This document shows, piece after piece, positions 1-10,200 of a DNA stretch of 64,000 nucleotides. Position 1 is the stretch's first letter, and each line of letters begins with the position of its first letter. The translations under genes and the position numbers were made by a program. Source of the stretch: Diphasiastrum complanatum (lineage: Eukaryota; Streptophyta; Lycopodiopsida; Lycopodiales; Lycopodiaceae). The notes below the pieces were generated by a model that had not been told where the DNA came from, did not search any database, and worked only from the letters and a program-made list of their open reading frames with translations. The stretch spans positions 62,094,640 to 62,158,639 of the forward strand of contig CM055097.1 of assembly GCA_029204225.1 (NCBI GenBank). The letters run 5' to 3'.

Positions 1-151
1 TAATTTTGTTTAGGGGCCCTATCATTTAGTAAGTGTTTAACCTTAGGGTTTGGTGGCATTTGGTCACATCCAGGTAGAGTACTTAGATGCTCATTGTGTA
101 TTCCATTTTTACAGTTTGGCTAAGCATTGCTCTCCATTGCTCTTGTTGTTG

Positions 152-154
<3 letters not shown>

Positions 155-212
<58 letters not shown>
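155..212. repeat. (CT)29 microsatellite
   Basis: Uninterrupted CT dinucleotide tract of 58 bases. It sits just left of a copia fragment, in what is probably an intron or the 5' side of the NAA35 gene. Confidence 0.95.
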
Positions 213-214
<2 letters not shown>

Positions 215-254
215 AGTCGGGCGCCCAGCCTCTTCTCTCTTGTTTTCTGTGGAG

Positions 255-780
255 ATTGATTGATAACTAGATCTTGGTGACTTGACTCTTGCTTTCCTAC
301 AGTAAGCTTCCTCTGGAGTCCAATTCTCTACAACCTTTGTAGGACTTCAATTCAAAAGATAAACCGCCGTCATAACTGCTTCACCCCAAAACATATTTGG
401 AAGATTTTTATTCTTGAGCATACTCCTCGCAGTTTCCACTATAGACCGGTAATCTCTTTCCGCAACTCCGTTTTGTTGAGGCGTGTCCATGTTTGCAAAT
501 TGTCTCTTTATACCATGATCCTTGCAAAACACCTGAACTTCCGTAGAAATATACTCTCCCCCTCTGTCCAAGCGGCGTATCTTGAGACAGTTGTCAGTCT
601 TGATTCCAACAACAGTTCAAATATGCTTTCTACTCAGCGATCCAACAAGTTTGATTCCAGCGAACTGATCTCCCGATAGGTCTGATTTCCCAACAGCCAG
701 TAGCGAGATGGTCTATAGGGTCCAAGTGTACTAGTGGGGTTCCTCAATCTGCCAAAGCCTCTTAATTCAACCTGGTCACA
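255..780 (-). mobile_element. Ty1/copia integrase fragment
   Basis: The minus strand encodes part of a copia integrase core. It has the typical 'RGGEY' block, then 'HGIKRQF', 'TPQQNGVAER' and 'MFWGEAV..AVYLLN'. After an in-frame TGA where Arg is normal, it continues with the conserved 'SPTK...TPEEA' segment. No gag, RT or LTR is attached. It is a decayed fragment, probably lying in an intron of the NAA35 gene that begins beyond the left edge. Confidence 0.88.
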
Positions 781-1075
781 ATTCATCTAGATACATATGA
801 ATAATGAAGATGCTTTAGTCAAATGTATAGGTTCATGCTTTTTGATTATAAGCCTTTATGTTTTCAGGCAGATGAATGAGATGTTTTGGCATTTCTTATG
901 TTCCGTACATACGGAACAATATTTTCTGTATCAAAAGGTACAGAAAGGGCATCTATGGTATCTTTGCACTGACATGGCAAATGCTTTGTTCAATACCTTA
1001 AAGTTTGGTTTTTAGTCATGTCACTTTTTGTGTTGGAATGGTAACTCACTGAGTAAATTGTTGCACTCACTGCAG

Positions 1076-1210
1076 CTACTTCTTGTGCAAGATGGGAAGA
1101 TTTTTGGGTATGAGACCATTGCAACCATTCTGTATAAGACTATGAATTTGCAACATGATGCATTTGTGCAAACATCAGAGAGTGAAGTTGTGTTCCAACA
1201 AGCTGGGCGA
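1076..1210 (+). CDS. NAA35: NAA35 exon 1 of window
   Basis: 45 codons between a 'ctgcag' acceptor and a 'gtaagt' donor, phase 0 at both ends. It encodes the 'LLLVQDGKIFGYET' segment that precedes the conserved 'RRKLGKMLQDW' block. No convincing exon was found to its left. Confidence 0.8.
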
Positions 1211-4200
1211 GTAAGTCAACATGATTCTTGCCGCTCTTGTCTATATACTGAATGAGCACATCCAAGAGCCAGCAATAAAAAAATGCTTGAACTTGTCAAT
1301 GTGAATTTCACTGAGATTTTTATGCTCTACCTTAGTAGAGATTGCTGTACTAATATAACTTTGTTTGTACTGCATGGCACAAATGTATTGCATTTACACA
1401 GTTGACTTTGAGTTTGGTAAGGTTACTCTGCACCAATCCAGCTTGGCAGCGCAGAAAACTTGGAAAGATGTTACAAGACTGGAGCAACTTCTTGCAACAG
1501 GTCGATTACAGCTCGCCTGCCCATATGAAACTAACTCTACTATTACTCCTTAGGATTTGTTACTTAGATAGTACGTACTCAAATGGAAATACTTGTTTTC
1601 AGGCAGAAATTCTTCATGGACTTCCTTCACATAGAGAGCTTCTTGGAGCTCAGAATAAGGTATCTTCAGAACATGCCAATGCCGTTGTTTGAAATTCTAT
1701 TTTGCCGTCTTTATGTTTCTGCACCAAATGCAACGATGCTGCATCAGAGATACGAACTCATCTTGTCATGATGATTCCATTAAGCATAATTTTTTTCCTT
1801 TATTCTGTGATTCCGTCAAGCATAATTTTTTTCTTTATGCCATGCCTCAATGAAACACCCATGCTCTCTTCAAAACTGAAGATCCAACTTCATAGACTTC
1901 TCCTACTTCTAGCATTATCATTATACAAGCTAGAAATATATGGTCATCAATAATAAACCACTGGCTTCATAGCATTATGACTACAAATGTTACATGTCTT
2001 GTGTTCCATACTGCTTGCTTGAGCAAAATCATGAAATTTCTTTTTCAGCATTAGTACCTGCAGGAGAGAACCCTGCACTTTTACCTTACAATGAGCATCT
2101 TTGGATTGTCCTTCATCTTCCTTATAAATACATTCTAATGAGAAGATCTGTGCAATCTTGATGTGCATATCTCTATTGATGCTAGGCTTCATTATGGCTG
2201 ATTCTGCTTCTGGTGGATGGCAACATTCTAACTACAATCTACTCTGACTGAACTTTGTACGTATCGACTTCATGGAAGTAGAGGTTTTGGGTATTCCAGT
2301 CACATCCTGATGACATCCCAAATTAGACAGATTGACATGATAACTCATGGCAGTCTGTGTGAGAACGTGAGAATCTCAACAGGATACCTGTGGAATAACT
2401 TATGTTGAAATCTTAATTCTGAATGTCAGAGCTGGTGGAAAGACAATGTTCTAGTGGGATGGGCTGCTGAAGAAATTTGCTGGGTTGCTGCTCAGTTTCT
2501 ACTTGGTGGATTTGAACTGGAACTCTATTCTCCTAATGAGTACTGCATGATCTATTGGTAATCATTGTGATCTATCAGTCTCGTAGTCTATTTGTGACAG
2601 AGACCATTTTCGTAAAACTGCTGTTTTTCACAATTTGTACATTTTTCTCACAAATATCACTAAATGTTTGAGACTTAAACATATTCACATGGTTCTAGGT
2701 ATCTTGACCACGTCCTGCGCACTCTTTTGCACTGTAAAGTCACTAAAGAGAAGATTTTGTTTGAGAAAGAGCAGTCTCGAAAGGTGTTCGAAGCTGCAGA
2801 TTCAGGTTTGCTTCATCTTGCTTTGCATGTCAAATTTATCCACTCACTAGGCGAGATCTGCTCCTATGTGGCTGATATATCGTTCTTCTGTCAGAAACTG
2901 CTGTGACTTGCATTATCCATGGCATCTTTAAGCTGAACATGTGCATTCGTAAATGCTAGATGCGGTCACTAGGTTGCATTCAGGATGAAGTTGTGACTTA
3001 TGCGTTGCTTCCATAGGCTTACACGGAAGGCATCACTTTCTATGTTGTTATCACCATCAGCCAAAAAGAAGGGGAAGAAGAAGAAAGGGCTTATAAAAGG
3101 AGCTGGGAAGGAGATCCGATTAAGCACAAGCATTCTTCTGCTTCAGTGCCACATCGATCTTTGCAGTGGCTTCGTCTGGGTAAATATTTGCCACTTTTAC
3201 GAGTTCTGTTCGAGTAACATGTTATGCACAAAATGAAAGTTTTAAATGGCCATGTGGATTTTTTTTTAAGTTGTATACTTTTTTCTGGGAGTTCATTGAT
3301 ATGGCATGGTATCTCAGTATTGCTCTTTCAGAATCTCAATTTGTGAGGCAGACACATTTCAAAGTAGATGCAAACTACCTGCTTATAATACAGAACATTG
3401 TTAGTAAGGATGAGTATTTTTTCTGAAGGCACTGTTAATGAGAATAGATGTAAATATGATACATGATCATCTTTTGGAACATTTGACATCAAGGTCCACC
3501 ATTATCTTTGTTTTTTCCTCTTGTATCATGATTATCTGTGTGTGTTTCATCAGATGCTCACGGCACTGACAGAAGATCAAAAGATTGTTCATCGGAAAAC
3601 CAATCTAAATGCCGAGCAAGAGGTTGGGCCTACCTAGTTTTCTCTTGAAATTTTATCTTTTTACCGTGTTCCTGTATTGATGTGATTGCTGCTAGCTGTC
3701 CGATTTGATCAGAGTTAATATGATGCATGTCCTGCAGAGGTTCTTTCAAAGGTTTGAACTTCTCCACAAAGTGGTGGTCCCAGAACCCATGATGTACTAC
3801 CATTTCAAGGATGCTACTAGACACAGAAATTTCTCGGTATGTATAGTATGTGCAATAGAATCTGAAGTTGTGGAATTGGATACTCCTGTTCAACTGTTAA
3901 CCTTTAAATACATGCAATATCTTAAAGAAGTTCTTTTTGTGGATTCAGAAAGGCAATCTCTGTCACAGAACTCTCCTTGTACATGTGTCACCTGTATTTC
4001 AGAAGTGGCTGATTGTTGGCATAGCACATCAGAGTGCCCTCTTTTCATATGCTTACTGTTTGTCAATTTTTTAACCAGTTGATATTGGAAATAAGAGAAC
4101 ATGATCAAAACCAAACGTTCTTCTGTTCCTGTAGTCATGCTTAATGTTCTCTTCCCGCCTATCAGAAGCCTAGCCCCTAATTAAATAGACTGTGTATAAA

Positions 4201-7200
4201 ACTTCAATCGTAGCGGCCAAAGATCTAATGGTCATAATATGAGAAAATCAAAATCTTGATCCTGATTAACATTTGATTTCGATCATTAGTAGAATGGACG
4301 TCTTCAAAAAGTTCATTGTGCTCACCAAATTGATTTTTGCTGTTAACGTTAGTACCAATTTCTGCTGGGCGGTGTGCATCCTTGTCAAACAACCAAAAAA
4401 ACATTTAACTGATCTTGCTATTTAAATGTTAAGCTAGGCCCTAGGGAAATGTGAATGCCAAACCGATAGATGAAGAGCCAAAACCGTAAATGCCCAAAAA
4501 TTTCATGCGGCGAGCATAGCTAATATACTAACCCGTGCTATCAAGGAGGGGGACCTTAGTTCACCTCATTTTAATGGTAAGTGCCTTTAAGTTAAATGGA
4601 CCCAAGGCTTTATAAGTATGGTGGTATGCCGTGAGGAGGTTCACTCTTGGACAAGCACTTTGAAGAGAATCGTGGTTTGAGGAACAGGCCCAGAGCAGAT
4701 TAGCATTGCGACGCCATCCTCTTGGCTGCTTACTACATGGGATCTGGTTCAGAAGTGCTGAGATCTTGAGTCGGGGGTAACTACTGGGATGAAAGATAAA
4801 GTTGGAAGTTAAAAGAACTTTTTTGTGGATTGCTCTCAATGGGAGAGAGAACCATAGATTTGAATGTATGATGCCAAGTAAGCTGAGCTGGACAGAAGAT
4901 GAATATGCAAGGGAATTTCAAGAATATATTTGGGTAATATATACTGAACCTAGTAAAACCCATTTATGTGCACCAGTGATGTTGGACCTTGGTAATGGTC
5001 TCATACCCATTCTCGTGGATGGACGATCTGATACCTCGATTGCATGTGTAATTTCATAATTTACCAGATTGATTTGGGACCAAGTATTCATTAAGATTGA
5101 ATATGAGAGATGGATGTTTTAAAGACCTACTTCAGAACATGATTTGAACTTTATGTTCTTCTCATACGCTCTTTAAAAGTAGACATTGACAATAGATGAT
5201 TATGATAAGAACCAAGTTCTTAGAGTGGTCTATGACCATAGAACCCACGGTTCCCAGAACCGTGGGTCCTGGGAACCGTGGAAGGAACCGTGGTATGGTT
5301 CCTTGAACCGTGGTATGGTTCATCTAAATAAATAAATAATCAATTGATTTATTTATCTCCCCCCAAAACCCCTCAATGCTCGTTTTTTGTCCCTCATCTT
5401 AGGCGATTGCTCTTTCTATGGTTGTTGCCCGATTTCAGAAATGCTGTTACGAATTGAATTTCTGTTGCGGATGATCACAGACAGTAAGTGAAGCAGCTAT
5501 GACCCACTTAAAAAATAAAATAAGCTCAATGTTCTCAAATCCATGGGGATCGCCCCTGAAGCAGCAGTCTAGATTGCAGTCAGGCTTCACATGCTAAATG
5601 AAGAATGAAACTTCTAAAGTGGCAATATAACGGCTTGGAGGATGTTTATCGTCGAGTTTGCTTGCCTTCCTGAACATCCAATTTACTGTCCTTTCCTTTG
5701 GATTTTGCAGTGATGTTAAGCTGGCTGGCTGAGAAAGAACGTAAAAGCATGTCTTAGATAAAAAATTAATTAATTAATTAATAAAACTACACGGTTCACC
5801 ACGGTTCTGGGAAAAAAAAATTGAGAACTGTACGGTTCTCAGAACCGTGGTGAGAACCGCTCACGGTTCATTAATTGTATGTCTATGACGTGCTGAGTTT
5901 CATGCTATAGAAAGCTTCTTAGAGTTGTGGGTTCAAATTTGTTATGGGTACTTAGTATTTTTGTGACATTTTTGACTTGGAGAGGGTTGTAGAGTTGGAT
6001 GGTTTGAATTCATGCTAGAGATCTGAGATATGTTGTAGAAAACTATATACGCATTGAGTAGATTGGTTGAATCTATAAATAACTAGTCTAGTCTTTATTG
6101 CTCCCTTCACAGTATAAATCTTAATAATTAGATCATAAATGGTGAGATGGAGAAAGCTAATGTGACCATGGAAATTACTCAGAGGGCATGTTTCGTTCGG
6201 GAAATAGCTTGGTTGAATGAGCTATCTACCTTTCACATGCTTCCATTTGTTATGTACTTGGATTGGCATACAACAATCACCTTAGGCATTTCACTCAAGG
6301 TTAAAGGAGAAGGATTGTTTTATTTGCAGCTATGGATAGGTCATTGAGATCAAATAGAAGACTTTATCCTCAAATGTCCATGTGAGGAGGAAATAGGAGC
6401 AATATAACACAACTATAATGAAAAGACCATGGAAGGTCTGTTTGCACCATTGGAGCTGAAACAATGAATGATTCACAAAAACTACAATATGATGAGTGCA
6501 CTGTTGTTGACTATGGACCACAAATCGATTGTAGCATTAATGCCAAACAAGAGCGTCAACATGTACCAAATGTCAAAAGCATGCAACAATAAATTCCCTA
6601 GATATGAAAGTGGGTGGATGATGATACATGAAGCCAATCAATATTATCGCCTAAAAACAATCATAACACCATCATGATGAACCATTGCCTTAACAATACA
6701 TTGGAGAGAGTTGAATAGTGTGCGAAGTGAGATGTGTCTACAAAGTAGAGTCTAGACATATAGTCTGTGAATGCCATTGAATATAATGAAAATCTGCAAC
6801 ATTGAATAGGGCTATATATATAATCACGAGAAGGACCACTTCCAATCTCTAGTTGTGAGACTAAAACTGCCCAGTAAGTCATATGCATATGTAGTATGTG
6901 CTCATAGTACCGTTTGTATTAGGTAGTGACTTGATGGTGACTATTAAAAGAGTGCGTTGAGGGATGACATGGCATGTAGTAGAGCAAAGAGATCTCAATA
7001 TGTACATGTGAACCACAAATGCTAAATAAATGAAACTCCACACTGATAATTGTTACTTCCATGTCCGATTCAAAGGATTTGGAATAATCTTTGATGTGGA
7101 TATTCAGAACTCTAGTGTGCAAGTTTATAAGTTATACCTCGTCATTTCGAGCTAGGCCAGAAATGTAATTAATAACCTTGTGAGGGCCAAGGCACTCCAA

Positions 7201-10200
7201 TTAGGACGTGGAGTAGTGCATGGTGATTGGCAGCTTTTATGTGTATTGAGGAGATCAAAAGCAATTGAGTAAGGATTTAGTAAAGGATCAGGGTCCTAGA
7301 AGGAATATTCCTAGGCTCCAAGGGTCTATATATACCTATAGAAACTCGTCCTCCTTCATTTCCAGATTCCGGTATTTAGTTGCTAGAAAGCTCTAATCTC
7401 CTTTATCAGTTATGGTGGCTCAAGGGTGGAGCTAATTGGGGTTTGACTTTCGGTTTTTACTTGGTTGGTTGGTTTGGCTCCATAGCACTCCTTTTGGCAT
7501 GTGTAGCAGGATCTTAAGGATCTACATTTGGTGATCTTTACAGTAGTATTAGAGTCTAGGTTTGCTTCGATCAGAAGGTGGAGACACTTTTTTTTCTTTT
7601 TTGTAGTTTTTTGCAGCTTTTTGGTAGTCGCTCCTTGTTTCTTCCTGGTGGTGGAATTGATCTCCAAGTAAGTGGCTTCTAAGGAACTCGATTGTTTTCA
7701 GCCTAAAGATCAGTGTTATGGGTGTTCTCCATAGTCGTAACTACAATTTATTTGATTTTTGACGGTTTTTTTACAGTTTTTCAACTAGTATTCACTGTTT
7801 TGGTTTAAAATTCATCGAACATACTGTATGTTATTGATTTTCAAGACTATACTTCTTGTTTTTTAGTCATTATGAGAGTTTCTAATGATTGCATGCCAAT
7901 TATATGGTCAATAATGGATCGAAATTGTATTTTGGTCAAATTTTGATGATTTTGGCTAAAATTGATCAGAAGAGTAAGTATTGAGCATAATTAGAACTTT
8001 TAATGCTTGCATGAGGTCGATTTACAATAGTCAGGGTCTGATTGGACGTGCATGTGGTTGTGATCCATCAAAACATGCCAAAAGTTGAAAAATGGTCAAA
8101 ATATATGGTTTTTTAATGATTTTTTTCACTTTTTTGAGAGTTTGAGCTAGTTGGTATGCGTAAAATTTTGCATGCATGTTCTCAAACGTGCAATGAAGCT
8201 TTCAAGAGGTTGTGAATAGGTTTGGTAAGCTGTTGGTAATGTAAGGGGTCCAAGAACCTCAAAAATTAGTGTATTTTTGATGATTTTTGGGCATGAATAA
8301 CTCTTTTTACAGAACATGAAGCATATGGATCTGTATACAATCTGAAAGGTAGGTTGAGTTACCATGGATTCAAGCCCTCATACACCTATTTAGGTACTTG
8401 AAAGCTTAGGCAACAATTCACCGAAGTTTGCTTAGTAGGCAGCCTCCTAGATACCATTTTTGTTTATCTAACATTGAAATTTGAAACATTTCACATTTGA
8501 ACATTACCAAAATATAAACTTGAGTCTTGAATCATAAATGTAGTTTTAACTCATCCATAAGTGAGAATAACACATAACCAAGTACTATCTGCTAGTAACT
8601 AGTCTCAAGTTTGTAACCTCAAAACTTCAAAGTCAACTCCTAATTTCTAAAAAGTAAATACCTAAATAGTAAATACTAAATAATAAATGCCAAATGGGCC
8701 AGCCTATAGGGCCAAGGTAGAGCCTCCTCCTAGTCACCCATGGAAGCTGTGACCTAAGTGTCAGCACCACCCTTGAAGTGGACTTGGAATCATATACCTT
8801 TTGAAGAGCTTCCCAAGCTCCACTTGTATCATAATTATAGATTTAAACTTGTACATGATGGATGACAGTTGGCTACTGCTTGCACCTCGAGTCAGTACGA
8901 GGAAGACGCTCCTCCTAGGCTCAAGAGTAGGATCCTCATCAATGCTATCATCATCATCAGATGAATCACTCATCCTCCGAGGAATCATCACTATCGACTT
9001 CATCTTCCAAGGTCTTTGTATGATCTTCGTCTTCTAGTGGCTTCTCATCCTCAAGAGCTCAAGAATTGGAAGCCTGTCTCCCTCTCATCCGGCGACGTGC
9101 AACGGCCCGAGTGGTAGGTCCTGCACGCAAGGATTGGCAAAGGTTACAATTTACATCTTACAAGTTTGAATTTCAACTCTAAAGCTAGAACTTAGAACAT
9201 GGGATGAAGCTCAAAGTTCAAACTTCCAACTTGCCAGGTTCTCGAGGGCTAATTCAAAGCTTGAAAGTTGGAACTTGAAATTAACCTACAGACATCAAGG
9301 CATTCTCGTGGAGTAGTGCATACACGTCCTCCTCATCCTGTGACCTTGGTGGTAGGTTTGGAAATTTTGTCACATCAATTTCATCCGGATTTACCTGTAA
9401 TATGTACAACAACACGTGTAGAATGTCACTAAAACTTCAAATTAGAGTTTGACTTACTGCTGTGCAAAGTCACTCTGAAAGTTCAAATTTGAGACCACCA
9501 TTTGTCTCAAGTTGCCATTCAGCTTCAAGAGGTGCTCCATAACAATGAATATAAAGGCAAACTTGGAACGAATCATGATTGCAAATTATATTCGGCTTCA
9601 ACAAATCAATTATTCGACAACAATGTTGAAAGTAGTAATCTAAGTACTAAATTCGAAGTATAACAAAATCATGGACCATGAATCCATCATCCATGGACTA
9701 CTAAATTTTGATGAATCTTCAATCATGAATCACGATGAATCAAATTTGATGAATAGAAAAGTAGACCTGGTGGGGGCAGGCCTCAAAAGATCAAGGCTAG
9801 AATAGGCCCTAAATATGCCAAGGACTCTCAGTCTATTGGTGACAAACCTCACCAAGAACCGGCCTGTGACTACTACCTCTCTAATCCATGGCAACTTTGC
9901 TATATCCTGAAATAAGAGGTCTAAGCAATGTGCAACACCGGGTGTCCAAAAAATCCAAGGGTACTTCTCATTTTTGAGCTTCACTATGGCAACACAATTT
10001 GCCGGGTTGTTTGTGACAACCTACAAAGCACTACAATGTGACATTCAAGAATCAACATTGAACAAGTAGTACATATTAAGTAAAAGGTTTTCATTGCTCA
10101 TTGTTTAATGAACAAGTTACAAGTAGTAAGTAGCCACATCTCAGAAGTGAGTACTTTCAACTTACAAAGTGTCAAGTAAGTACGAAGTTCTAGCTTCTCA

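Noticed and set aside
4802-5059. 85-codon plus-strand frame in the NAA35 intron
   Set aside because: No recognisable motif, no splice context, does not continue the NAA35 frame or family sequence.
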